DNA of 64,000 bases from Locusta migratoria. Its lineage: Eukaryota; Arthropoda; Insecta; Orthoptera; Acrididae. This document shows, piece by piece, positions 52,854-64,000 of this stretch. A model generated the notes under the pieces. It had not been told where the DNA came from. It searched no databases and saw only the letters and a program-made list of their open reading frames with translations. The DNA lies in the NCBI GenBank assembly GCA_026315105.1, contig CM048745.1:760073006-760137005 (forward strand), given 5' to 3'. Positions within the stretch are counted from its first letter, which is position 1. The number at the start of each line of letters is the position of its first letter. Made by a program: the position numbers and the translations under genes.

Positions 52854-54343
52854 GTCTGGCAGTCATCCGCCTCTGCGCGTCGGGGGCTTGAGAGAAATGT
52901 GCTGCACCCGACCTGTGTCGACATGTCTCACACGTGAGGGACCTCTGTCGGTGCATGGCGGCGCTGATCAACAGGATGACGGCGGCGGCCATCCCGGCCA
53001 GCCGAATCTTGGCCCCCGACCTCGATACCTCGCCAGGGACCAAGCACAACGCCACCGTGTGCCTGATGGGGCAATCATCCGACACAAGGTTAACGCCGCT
53101 ATTACCTTTTTAGCTTACCTTTGGGACCAACACCTTACAAGCTTCCTAGGGTTTTAATTGCGGACGGAGAAGTTAGTACTGCTTCCTCCCACAAGTCCCC
53201 TAAAACCTCTACATCCTTGCGGATGCTGTTGCGTAACAGTGTGCGTTTGTATCGCCCTACAGTACGCAAGAGGTGCCGTAGTTGCTGTCCATATCTTTAT
53301 GGAAAGCATAGAGTTCTGCCTAACCTGTTGTGTTCTATAGTTGTGTCCTCAGCGCAGAAGACAGCACACAGGTCGTTGATTCTTCTACAGCATACAAGTG
53401 AGGCTAAAATAAGTTGTGTATGATGGAAGCATAAGAAGCGAGATTTTTGTCAGGGATGCCATTTATTAATAAATAATTAAATATGAACAACTTTTGTTAA
53501 TATGCTGCCTACAGCTCATGTCGAGACCTCGACTGTTATCAGAATTACACAAAACTTTACTCATGACCGGCGCGGTCCGGCGCGTATAGTGGTCAGCACG
53601 AGACTGAAACTGGGGCGCGTTGCGAGAGGGCAATTGACGCTCTATTTCGCGCCAAAACAGGGCCGTCGCGCGCTTCTGCAAAATCGCTCTTCTCTTGTTA
53701 CAATAAGAGAAGACAACTTAACCTTTTTAAACTGTCAAAAACTAGCCTGTCCTTGAGAGATATTTATTACAAATTCTCAGCTCTTAATATTTAATATTTA
53801 GTACATAATAAACAAAACTAATTTCAAAAGAAATCAGATGACGTGAAATGCAGCAGCCAATGCGAGGAGAGCACCAGTAACATAGGCGGGCTTTCCCACG
53901 GTAACCAGCACCTACTGTGCCATATGCTACTGCTCCCCACCCCACATTTCAACATATGCTGCACTTCTGTCGTTCTTCCGCGTTTAAGACACGATGTTAG
54001 CAAAGAAACGGCCATCGGCCAGAAATATGAAGTGGCTACAGGCCAGGAATATCACAACCTCCAGGTCCAGCGGACCCGAAAATATCGCAACGTGTTCGCC
54101 GACTTCCTTGCTGCCCCCTTGATTCATGGTTATCAATGGACCATTGGAATTTGACGGCATTTTATCTTAAATCATTATTCTTCCCTTTCGTTTTATTTTC
54201 CCTATCCCCTCACCCGCTTGCAGGGGCGCAGATAAATTTTTCATTTAGGGGAGGTTGTCAGAGCCAGAGCTATATCGAGGTGCCCTCGCACAGTTGACAG
54301 GTTGGTAAGCTTGTGACCCCTAACCCCACCCCCACCCCCAATT
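52854..54343. other. No recognised gene; CpG-rich patches
   Basis: 52860-53090 and 53560-53690 are GC/CpG-rich. A minus-strand frame at 52822-53085 has a hydrophobic run (MAAAVILLISAAMHRQ), but it ends inside the neighbouring SINE, so a real gene is unlikely. The rest is AT-rich. Confidence 0.35.
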
Positions 54344-54354
54344 AAACAAACTTG

Positions 54355-54554
54355 CAAAAAATGTTCAAATGTTTGTATAGTTTATGGGACTTTACTACGG
54401 GGTCATCAGTCCCTAAACTTACAAACTACTTATGAACTACTTACGAACTAGGAGGGCACAAATATCCATGCCCGGGGGGATTCGAACCTCCGACCGTAGT
54501 GGCCGTGCAGACCGTGACTGGAGCGCCTCAGTCTCCTCGGCCACCGCGGTTGGC
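54355..54554 (-). mobile_element. tRNA-derived SINE (family A), full length
   Basis: Reverse copy with a small deletion next to the B box. Duplication aaacaaacttg (54344-54354, 54555-54565). Confidence 0.9.
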
Positions 54555-54565
54555 AAACAAACTTG

Positions 54566-55695
54566 TAATATTTTTTTTTTAATTTGAAAAATTTTCCGGA
54601 TAGTTGATAAAAGAATGAAGCGTAATTGGAAAAGATTGTGGATATGAAGAGCAGTCTTTTCTGTTATACATTGAAACTGATGGGCGTTCACCTGACCAAA
54701 TACTGGCTGTTGAAGACTTTGCCCAACTATATTCCATAAATGATTTTTAACATTACATACAGAATAAACCCAATTTTCACAGCAAAAGTAATCGCTGTAG
54801 GAATTAGTAAGTTAGAAATACTTTCCGCACTACCACATCTGACTCAAGTCGTCACTTGCCAGAAACTGTAAAGAATCGAAAGCTTTCATACAAATGACGT
54901 ACAGAAGAATGGCGCCACCTTAAGGGAAACCAATTTTTTTTACCACTTAAAGGTGTGTTTTTTTGGTAAAGAATAATACTAGAGCTTCGCCAGCTAATAC
55001 TACTTTATTATAATTTATTTCAGACATGTATTCTGTTAAGTTTTATTGTTAAAAATATATTGTGAAAGTATACGCAGCAGCGCCATTACCCTGGTTTCCG
55101 GCGTAATGACGCCATACATTTGAAAATCAAAGATAAACATATACAATGCGTGAGTAGTAGTAGATAAGTGTTACAGGCGTTATAATTTATACTTATCACT
55201 CATCTGTACTGGAGATTTAGAAGGCTTCAAGTACTTTTCGATGTAAAATTGGAATAAAAATACATTTTATAATTTAGAGTTGATTAAGACACCGCAAAAG
55301 TCAGAAATACCGGTATAGTTTTTGGCACTTAAAAATTAATACCGTTGTACATTCTGCAAGTGCTCATTTCACAAATGTTTGCATCTGTGTTACACTTCAT
55401 TTTGAATAAATTCCCCACCATTGCGTCATTGCCACAGTTGAAAAATATGCCTAAGAACGTCAATTTAAACCCAAAGATTTTGCAAAACGATTAGGTTAAA
55501 GACACGAAATCTAAGCTAAATATCTACAGATTACATTAATATGAGTCTTAAAAAGCACTGACAGCCTATAGAGGTACAGGCTCGAAAATTAGATTCAAAA
55601 CGTCGAAACTAACAATGTATTTCACACATTAATACCTGTCAACAATCACGAACGGCGACCACAGGAATTAGTTCCGCGATAGGTAACGGAGATAG
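54566..55695. other. AT-rich stretch, no recognised feature
   Basis: No open frame or repeat that I can support. Confidence 0.45.
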
Positions 55696-55874
55696 AAGAG
55701 GGGACTAAGGCGCTCCAGTCACGGTCTGCACGGCCACTACGGTCGGGGGTTCGAATCCCCCCTCGGGCGTGGATATTTGTGCCGTCCTAGTTCGTAAGTA
55801 GTTCATAAGTAGTTTGTAAGTTTAGGTACTGATGACCCCGTAGTTAAGTCCCATAGACTATACAAACATTTGAT
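55696..55874 (+). mobile_element. tRNA-derived SINE (family A), slightly 5'-truncated
   Basis: Begins within the A-box region (agaggggactaaggcgctcc). The B box and tail are intact. No convincing target duplication. Confidence 0.85.
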
Positions 55875-56696
55875 ACGATAGTCAGAGACTGTAGAAGTGT
55901 TGCCTTACGGAACACCAGAAGCTATCAGCATGCTGCATAATGGGTACAGGTAGTATTGTTTTCCACTCCAGCATTCCTTCTTGTTGGTTCGCTAACGAGA
56001 CTACCTCGCATCTCTGAACTGTTCGATCTTGTCGTCCTGCCTTAGTTTTAGACTTTGCAGAGATCCATACGTGACATGCCAAGAGTTGCTACCATTGGCT
56101 GCATGTTCTCTCAATCTCTCGTCTATCGAATACATCTGGTAGTTTATTGCGGAATGACTGTCCTGGGATACAACGCACGCTGCCACGTCAAGCTGAGTCA
56201 ACTTCGCCAATATATGGAAGCAGCACGGACTACTGTACCCCAGCAACACGTTCCGAGCCCTTATCGTTCAATGGCGAGGGTTGCTGCAACGGTTACATCC
56301 AGCAGCAGTGACATTATTCATCTCCTTAGTGACTTCAAGTGCGACTAGATTTTCAATTAGATGATCTGTGTACCACCTGTTATCCACCGAATACATTTGA
56401 CTGTAGCACCCTCTACCTCTCGGTACTTATTTTCCACAAAATTCGCAAACTCAGAATTCGTACCACGATTCCTCACATGTTAGAAAGAAGAAAAATGAAA
56501 TGCCTCTCACAATATTTCGTCTTGGGCATAATTCTGGCAGTAAATGGACGTCGAAGACTGTATTTCAGCATACACAATTACATCAGCAAATTTCTATTGG
56601 ATGTAGAAGGCGTGTTGATGAATAAATGAGCGTAGAAAACCCATACCCGGAAGCACCAATCAACGAGGCTACGGAGAGTCGAAGTTACAGGCATCG
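55875..56696. other. No recognised feature
   Basis: Several open frames of 60-97 codons overlap on both strands. None shows a motif I recognise. Confidence 0.4.
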
Positions 56697-56704
56697 GTGC
56701 CTAC

Positions 56705-58273
56705 TAGAGGTCTACACCTCGCTCGGTTGCTCGCTCGAATAGCGTGATACATGTCGTTCTCTGACAGTCCGACAGGTGTCGGCACTGCAGCTTGCTGCAA
56801 GGCGTGTGGCTGCGCTCGACTTCCTGCACGTTCGTTCGAGCGGGACACGCTCGACCGGCCCGACCGTCCACACTGCCCGCTCGCCATTCGGTCGCCCACC
56901 GCAGCGCCACTCGAGTACAAGGCGAGTGTCGGCAGCAAACTAAACGCTATAGAATACATCCCGACATCGAAATTTGGAATTGTTTCCTTTCCCGGGTGCT
57001 TCGAAAGCTGTTCTCTCGATCCACTTAAACTAGCCATTCAGTTTCGCATTTTGTACTTTACCATACAAGTTATTACACGTGATTAATATAAAGTTTCTGT
57101 GGTAAGATCATTTATTAAATGAGTTATCCATGATCTCTCTTTCTTTCTTTTTTCCATTTTGTGGACTGTTAGTGCCTGTTTATTGGTAGATGTAACTTGC
57201 CGTCTTAACGAGGAAATGATTGTATTCAATGTCCATTCCTCTCATCACTCTTAAGTCCCAGAATACTTTGTGCGTCTTTTATATTGATATTAAATACTAC
57301 TATATTGATGTACACCCGTTAGGTTAGGTTTGTGCATCTCTCTGTTGCACCTCTTTAACACATATTCCCGTAGCATTTTGGCACTGTGCGTGGTTGCTGC
57401 GCCTCCACCTTTTCCAAGTTAGTCCTTAACGAGAATTTTTCCAGTTGCAACATTCATATAACCCCACTGCCACTGTCGTCTTTCTTATCTACATAATAAA
57501 GAACGCATGCAAGCTTTTGTACAATATATAGTATCCGCCCTTTCTTCCGTCGTCAGGGTCATATGCTCATATATCCTGTACCTGTTTTAAATCATCTTAT
57601 TCCAATTGTTTAATTTACACAGCTGTACGAATTTATGGTGCTCCTTGTGTTTCAGTGATATCTGTTTTATATTTATTTAGGGCCGTCTGAAGAATGTCAC
57701 CCGGGTGCGCCAGCCAAAATAATGAACTGCATGTTTTCGGAATGGTGGAATAAGAGATCGGCCTAGGTACATAGCAGGGGAGGTGACAAATAGGGAGGAA
57801 GCTACCCTTAAAGTGACCTATTTTTTGTGCTCAAAAAATTGTTTTGATTTAATCGAAGTTGAATCTATGAAATTTGTCTTTTATCAAAAGATACTTTCAT
57901 ACCGAAAATCATTAAAATCGCTTCACTAATTTCTGAGTTATTGCCATTTTTCTATTTTAGCCCCAATTTTGGAGGGACCGTTTGACACCTTAAATATGTT
58001 TTTCCGCCGATAAAAAAATTACGTGTCCCATAGTTTTTCATATATTATAAAATATGCAAATTTCATAAAAATCGGAGAATGACACTTAGTTAAGTTTCCT
58101 TTTGAGTACAGCGGCAGCACTACGCTGTACAGCGCTCTGCCCGCCCCGCCCACGCAGCCTCGTTCGAGTGTCAACACGCCCGCTGCGAGCGTAACACACT
58201 CGGCGTGCCACTGCCGAGCGTTGCGCACTCGACCGAGTACGAGCGAGCGAAAGCGGCGATTTGCAGACCCCTA
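56705..58273. mobile_element. hAT-like non-autonomous DNA transposon
   Basis: The ends are imperfect inverted repeats (tagaggtctaca..gctcgctcg on the left; the right end in reverse reads taggggtctgca..gctcgctcg). They are flanked by the perfect 8-bp repeat gtgcctac (56697-56704, 58274-58281), the hAT target-duplication length. Both ends contain CpG-rich subterminal blocks with cgagcg motifs. No transposase (RW or hATC motifs) is visible in the 1.57 kb, so it would need a partner. Confidence 0.75.
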
Positions 58274-58281
58274 GTGCCTAC

Positions 58282-60310
58282 CACTAGACATCCTACCTAC
58301 TACACTAAATGTAAATCAGGTGTCGCTTGTAAGAAGCGCACTTCCTTTACCGCTCTTAAGCATCCAATTATCTACTTGGAAGATTTGATGGACATTTAAA
58401 CCTCACGATTTGCCAATATCTTCCCGCAGCATCCAGTTACCTTTTTTATCAAAAGGGAGAGGAACTTGGCCAATTGGGGACCACCGTTTCTCATTAGTCC
58501 TGTATTCCTGCCTTCTTTGACGGAGTTACCAACTCTTTTCCGTACTGCAGAAATTATCTTAAAAGTGAACCGTGTGTGCTTTAGTTCACCTCGGATAGCA
58601 ATAGCTTCGCAAACTTAATTTTGTCAACCACGGTGTTAATGACATATCTTATCTGTTTTTCATAAAGCTTCGATTTCTTATGAAGGCTGTCCTGTACCAT
58701 CCAACCGTAAGGTTACAGATACATACCGTGAAATAACGTGTCCACAGCTGCCTTCCTGAGTGACAATAGTTAGAGAACCAACCTCTGCACGGTACGACTT
58801 CTTGTAATCCATATAGTCTGGCCTGGTACGTTTCTGGCGCGCACAGGTGTATGAAGTCGGCCTCTGTCATTTAGTTCGTTGACTGGCAATTGTTAAAGCT
58901 TGTAACACCTCGTTTGTATTTTAGTTAATATTTTTAATTATTTAGGAACCAGTAGTCAACTTTCGTAATGGGAAAGTTAGAATTCAAACTATTTATTTAT
59001 TATTTAACATGCTGTGAATATTAATTTAACAGTAGGTCAAAGTGATTACGGGAGTACCAGCATGGAGGGCGAATAAGATCGTAGTTATTTGTTCCGTTAT
59101 GGTCATATAAAAGCAAAATTTCCGCATTGTTGTAGTCAGTCTCATGTTTTAGCCGAATAAATGGATGAAATGTGTGTGATACGCATTACTATACTTTATT
59201 AATGGACTTTGCACGAAAGATTTAGTACCACGTAATAGTTTTGTGATTGGTACTAACAGTACCGAAATCAGTCATTACGGTCGATACTTAATATCAGTCG
59301 AATGATTGTGAGCTGGTTTAGGCGTGAATTTGACTGGATAATTATAGAAACTACATTTTGGGACTTGATCGAACTTATCTTGGATATTAGGAACATTTCA
59401 TTCGTATCATTACATTCAAAAGTGACTGAATATATCCGAAGAATCTAGAAGAAGTTACGAGTGTGTACGTTAATTTATTTACATAATATTATCTTTGACT
59501 GAACGAACAAACGCGTGTAAACACTCTATCGGACTGTTTCCACAGGAATTAGACATGCAGTAATATAAAGTGAAGTACTTTCAAGTTTATGAACTACATA
59601 ATATTATTCCAGAGCGTGAAATGTAATCAGAAACTTTTAATTATGCAGATCTCACCGTTTTATGTAGTGTTTGATGGATGTTAGAATTTTGCTAGGCAAC
59701 GCACTTGTTTTTCTCTGGATATAATTTATATAGTAAATTACGGATATAAGTAGTGGGGTCTAATACTATTTAAATCCAAACCAGTTTACTAAAAGAGGGA
59801 ACAGTTAGTTAATTTCGATTCCGAGAAAGCGCTTGTTGTGGTATTCCTGCCAATGAAAGCATTAATTTTAAAAAAATGAACATTAGCAGCCGGGCATATC
59901 ACGCTTCGTACATTGGTTTATGTGTAGCTAGAATCCGTATGGATTGCTACCAATTGCTGAGTCTGTTTCAGCCAAGCTCATTAACATCGCTATTTCCATA
60001 TCGTTAACACTATGAATGAAGAGGTTTCGCAAGACAAAAAGCACGAAAGAATTAAATTAGATCTGTTCAATAGTTTCGGAGTTCATAGCGTACAACCATC
60101 GTCAAACGGGGTTTTCATACATGAATTATATGAAGATATATTCTTACAATTATGACGCAACCAAGAAGTACATAGTGTCGACCTGTGTTCGTCTTTAAAC
60201 AGAAAATTAAAAATTTAAGAGCAACATTTTATAATATCGTCGTCATATTCCTAGTTCGACTTCAACTCGTCTAATCTTCAAGTAATAAGTAGCAAGGATG
60301 CCATCAAATG
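58282..60310. other. AT-rich stretch, no recognised feature
   Basis: About 2 kb without recognisable coding or repeat content. Confidence 0.5.
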
Positions 60311-60321
60311 TGAGTTCATCT

Positions 60322-60519
60322 AAATGTTCAAATGTTTGAATAGTCTATGGGACTTAACTAAGGGGTCATCAGTCCCTAAACTTACAAACTACTTATGAAC
60401 TACTTACGAACTAGGACGGGAAAAATATCCATGCCCGAGGGGGGATTCGAACCCCCGACCGTAGTGGCCGTGCAGGCCGTGACTGGAGCGCCTCAGTCTC
60501 CTCGGCCACCGCGGCCGGC
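60322..60519 (-). mobile_element. tRNA-derived SINE (family A), full length
   Basis: Duplication tgagttcatct (60311-60321, 60520-60530). Boxes intact. Confidence 0.92.
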
Positions 60520-60756
60520 TGAGTTCATCTCCAATTTTAAATATGTGGTAACGGTTTCAGCCAAACAGGACGTCATCATCCGCCTATCTATTCTAGAGAA
60601 TGCCAGAATTTTTCTATGACAAAACTGTGTATGTAGTACATGAATAATTACCAGTCTTGTCTGCTGAAGTCGGGTGTGAGTAAGCTGGCAGGTTAATTTT
60701 CATTTACGACGTTCATAAGGTTTCTCAGAGATAAATAGAGCCACTGTCTAGAGTAG

Positions 60757-60952
60757 CCGACCGCGGTGGCCGAGGGGACTGAGGCGCTCCAGTCACGGTC
60801 TGCACTGCCACTACGGTCGGGGGTTCGATTCCCCCCTCGGGCATGGATATTTTTGCCGTCCTAGTTCGTAAGTAGTTTATAAGTAGTTTGTAAGTTTAGG
60901 GACTGATGACCCCGTAGTTAAGTCCCATAAACTAAACAAACATTTGAACATT
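60757..60952 (+). mobile_element. tRNA-derived SINE (family A), full length
   Basis: The B box has one change (ggttcgattcc). Duplication tgtctagagtag/tgtctagattag (60745-60756, 60953-60964) with one mismatch. Confidence 0.9.
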
Positions 60953-61170
60953 TGTCTAGATTAGAATAGAGTGCCTGGTGCGGTGTATTATGTCGACGAG
61001 ACTGGTAGCATACAACGAAAGTTAGTGATGAAGTTACAGCTGACCATATACCAGTGTCTTTATTTTAACTATGTCTACATGTAGTCTATATTTCGGATTA
61101 CTATGTGTGCAGAATTATTTCGTATAAATATCTGAACTCACGATGTAAATAACTTTCTTATTAGTTAGGG

Positions 61171-61428
61171 GGCCGAGCGAGGTGGCGCAGTGGTAAGACA
61201 CTGGCCTTGTATTCTGGAGGACGGTGGTTCAAATCCAGCTTCGGCCATCCAGATTTAGGCTTTCTGTGATTTTCGTAAATCACACCGGGCAAATGCCGGG
61301 ATGGTTCCTTTGAAAGGGCCCGGCCGAATTCCTTCCACATCCTTACCCATACACCCTGGGTGTAAGCTCCGTCTCTAACGACCACGCTATCGACGCGACG
61401 TTAAGCTCCAAGTTTCCTTCCTCCTTCC
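61171..61428 (+). mobile_element. tRNA-derived SINE (family D), full length
   Basis: Head gtggcgcagtggtaagacac, B box ggttcaaatcc, the same body as at 52585 (ggcaaatgccgggatgg, ggcccggccg, tccgtctctaacgacc) and a (ttcc)n end. Target duplication unclear. Confidence 0.88.
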
Positions 61429-63018
61429 ATTGGTAAGGAAGTTATCGGCTAGAATAAAAGCGACAGCAAAGTCTACAGAGATCTCATTTGGAAAAATGAT
61501 CATGCTAGTCAATCTCCTATGTAGGAGAAACTCTGATCGCCACAATCAGGATGACTGTAATGAAATATGAAAGACGCTTCCTCTAAATAACAGACATTCA
61601 AGGTGAAAAATAGTGTGTGTTGCAGATAATGTCACCACGTATGAAGAGACCACTGATATAGCTAATGAAAGAGACACACAAAAGAATGCGCTTTGCCCGT
61701 CATTAATTATGTAACTAATAAAAGTTCCCTCGCACAAGGAAACGATGACTGCTGTTACTACATCTATCAATAATATAATATGTATTTGCAGTTCTGAAAA
61801 TGGTTAAGGACCACTTGTAAAATCTGTTGCTGAGATCTGGAACTATGTGCCGGTACTTAATGCTCTCATATCATAACCATATCCTAACCATTATGGTATC
61901 ATTGTACGACTTCCAGATCTTCACAAACTTCCCTATGACACACACAATCCATTTTTGCTCTATATAGCTCTGTATAGCCAGTAATTACTGTCGCAGGATT
62001 AGACTTGACCAGAAATTTGCTGTGTCTAAAGATTAAATCGACGCAGCGTGTACTCACAAATTTATTTTTTTCTTACATTAGACGATAGTTACGCTCACTT
62101 CATTAGCTTCCAGAAACGGAACAACTCTTATCTTCGTGGCTTCTAAGGTCTCAAAGTACCAAAATTGCCTCTGAAATTAGTATCTTCGTTACCACTTAGG
62201 GAATAATTCAGATGAACGGCTAGAGTTTGTATCTTTTATTTACATTAGAAAACCGCTGAAATACACTTTAAATTTTGCAAATATACAGTTCGCTTAGAAA
62301 AGCTGATCGTACTTATTCGTAACTGCCAATGAGTTAGCTATAGGGAGATTGCTGCATGCCAATATTATTTAAGAATGGTTTTGTATCTCGGGGTACTTGT
62401 TTACAACAATGGAAGCATGAAATTTTAAACAACTTGCCCAGAGAAGCTGATTATCTATTCTTTCAGTAATTAATTCCTTTCGATATGTGTAAAATATCTG
62501 CGTCTTCTTGTTTCTGTGAACTTCGAATATTAATGAAAATCGATTTGGTTTTTCCATTAACTCTGACACACAATTTGACTGAAATACACGTTTTCCGTGG
62601 GCTCTAGGTAATTCGCAAACCCGCGTTGTAAAATATGTTGCGTGTTGCGCCCTGGGCCTGCCAATTTCCATTATGCTTCATTTTACTCGACACTACCAGG
62701 AACATCAAACAAAATGGGTGATATTAGACGTCCTTTCCTGTCAACGTACCTATTTTAGGTTATATTTAGCGGTTTCCTCGATTCTTTAGAATCGCCAATA
62801 GTGTTTTTATTCAATGTCGACTGATATTAAAAGAATAAACAGAGTAAAAAATACCACCACTTCACTTGGTTGTAAGAAATTTCATTTAAATGGAAGTGGA
62901 ATGTTGCTTTCCTTCCACGCACGGTAGTACTTGAATGTTAGCTCAAGACAGCTATAATCTCAAAAAATCAAATTCAGTGCTACAGAAAAGTTCTGTTTCA
63001 CTTCGCGGAATGTCATAA
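61429..63018. other. AT-rich stretch, no recognised feature
   Basis: Open frames up to 100 codons (62369-62671, minus) lack recognisable motifs. Confidence 0.45.
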
Positions 63019-63025
63019 GAGGCAG

Positions 63026-63229
63026 GCCGCGCTGGAGTGGCAAAGCGGATGGAGGTGCTATGCTCCGATGTCCGTGGCCGCTCCCCGTTGGAGGTTCGAA
63101 TCGCCCTTGGGCATGGATGTTTGTGCTGTCTTTAATATAAGGTTGTTCATAAGTAGTTTGTAAGTTTAGGAACTGATGACCCCGATGTTAAGTCCCATAA
63201 GCTTCACAAATATTTTAACATTTAAATAC
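63026..63229 (+). mobile_element. tRNA-derived SINE (A/B-like), diverged head
   Basis: The head gccgcgctggagtggcaaagc is a different tRNA-like variant with a decayed B box (ggttcgaatcg) on the common tail. The short duplication gaggcag flanks it (63019-63025, 63230-63236). Confidence 0.8.
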
Positions 63230-63236
63230 GAGGCAG

Positions 63237-63890
63237 TCGCATTCATCAAACTAGGTCGACAAATTTATCGCTGGCAAAATTATGTGTAGACAGCAATTCA
63301 GTATTTCTTCGTTGTAGTTAGGAGTAAATACGTAACGTGTATAACTGGTACACTATGAATTGTGACGGGCCTTGGTCGGGAAGAAATTCATCTCTATCGA
63401 ATGATATAGTATAAATTAGATACATTCGTATAACATAGAGCACTAACATATGCCACGTTTAAATTGCGCGTGATATTTATATTGCTCAAACAATGTAGGA
63501 TCCGTATCAGGTTGAAATGACACTGGAGGCAGCAGCGTACTCCGTTCCAAGTTCATATTCCACTGTTACGGCTTTCGTCTCAACCGACGAATACCAATTC
63601 TGGCTGTGGTCGGATGAGACCATGAAGACACAGGAGTGAAAAGCGGTTAAGCACTTGCCTTGAACGTCGCCTTTTTTCCAATTAATTTCCGAAATGTAGT
63701 GAAATAAAATAGCGCCATATCGAAAGAACGATATTAATTTTTTTTTTTAATAATCCTTTGATCAACCACAATACAATATTATAAATATTATTAACGAAAA
63801 TGAGTTTCCAAATAGAGAAACTGATAAACGATGTCATTCAAAATGTTATGTGTATTGAAACTACATTATGTTGAAATTAGAAGATACACT
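63237..63890. other. No recognised feature
   Basis: AT-rich; nothing supported. Confidence 0.4.
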
Positions 63891-64000
63891 TGCTTTACTC
63901 ACATGGTGTAATGAGTGTTATCGACAAGAGATCTCAAATCGATTTCGTCTTTCTAAATTTCCGGAAGGTTTTTGACTGTGTACCTCACTAACTTCTTGTA
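63891..64000 (+). pseudogene. Non-LTR RT fragment running off the window
   Basis: One frame reads SVIDKRSQIDFVFLNFRKVF then DCVPH, the RT motif A region (DFRKAFDxVPH type) seen in the fragment at 1365. A stop follows at once. It continues beyond the window. Confidence 0.65.

Noticed and set aside
52822..53085. Minus-strand frame with a hydrophobic run that could be a signal peptide
   Set aside because: Its end lies in the SINE at 52585-52843, opposite-strand frames are equally open, and no family is recognised.
57329..57340. gttaggttaggt, similar to the insect telomere repeat TTAGG
   Set aside because: Only two units in ordinary sequence, as expected by chance.
57490..57560. Possible further hammerhead-like motif (minus strand CTGACGACGGAAG..GGATAC..AAAGCTTGCATG)
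   Set aside because: The stem does not pair and the GAAA is missing; at best a very decayed copy inside the hAT-like element.
2609..63229. Many tRNA-like sequences with good B boxes that could be called tRNA genes
   Set aside because: Each sits on a repeated SINE body or tail, usually between target duplications, and the anticodon arm does not fold properly. They are SINE heads, not tRNA genes.
1..64000. CRISPR arrays, operons, riboswitches, replication origins
   Set aside because: The sequence is eukaryotic. No regularly spaced identical repeats or prokaryotic gene organisation are present.

Overview
This window reads as nuclear DNA of an insect, most likely an orthopteran (grasshopper/locust, Schistocerca-like). 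That assignment rests on my memory of the repeats: several tRNA-headed SINE families sharing one 3' tail, a Tc1/mariner element with a long 'cagggtgttac' terminal repeat, and Penelope-like and jockey/RTE-like retroelements. No database was searched. There is no bacterial-style gene organisation, and I could not support any intact host protein gene or functional RNA gene. The window is a dense graveyard of mobile elements in AT-rich sequence.

Layout. 1-1.6 kb: a broken non-LTR endonuclease/RT fragment carrying a SINE and a Helitron end. 2.6-4.9 kb: a SINE, a diverged tandem repeat and a tRNA-like sequence. 4.9-9.0 kb: a decayed Ty3/gypsy element with a 5' LTR, gag, protease, RT and RNase H, most of the integrase deleted and no 3' LTR found. 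10.9-12.2 kb: a fold-back element enclosing the 3' end of a non-LTR RT. 13.2-16.1 kb: a 5'-truncated non-LTR element whose long frame has a single in-frame stop. 16.3-17.6 kb: two RTE-type RT fragments in opposite orientation. 18.6-26.2 kb: SINEs, including an inverted pair with an extreme A-to-G bias on one DNA strand. 28.35-30.18 kb: a broken mariner-type transposon with a SINE inside. 30.3-37.0 kb: two Penelope-like elements with inverted terminal arms, a Helitron, a small palindromic element and SINEs. 41.3-51.4 kb: fold-back elements, nested SINEs, a second gypsy relic and a nearly perfect 667-bp palindrome. 56.7-58.3 kb: a hAT-like element with an 8-bp target duplication. The window ends in another RT fragment.

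Themes. (1) SINE families with different tRNA-like heads carry the same 3' tail, as expected if one LINE partner mobilises them all; many have clear target-site duplications (TSDs), so insertion order can be read. (2) At least six inverted-repeat structures carry a hammerhead-ribozyme-like core in their arms (CUGANGA or a degenerate form, one extra base, a stem-loop, then GAAA). Three also show a roughly 30-45 nt asymmetric tail and 10-19 bp flanking direct repeats. Two of these encode Penelope-type proteins and one is an ORF-less perfect palindrome. (3) The SINE pair at 23.8-24.4 kb shows about 40 A-to-G changes on the same DNA strand in two oppositely oriented copies, a pattern that independent decay or source-RNA editing does not readily explain.
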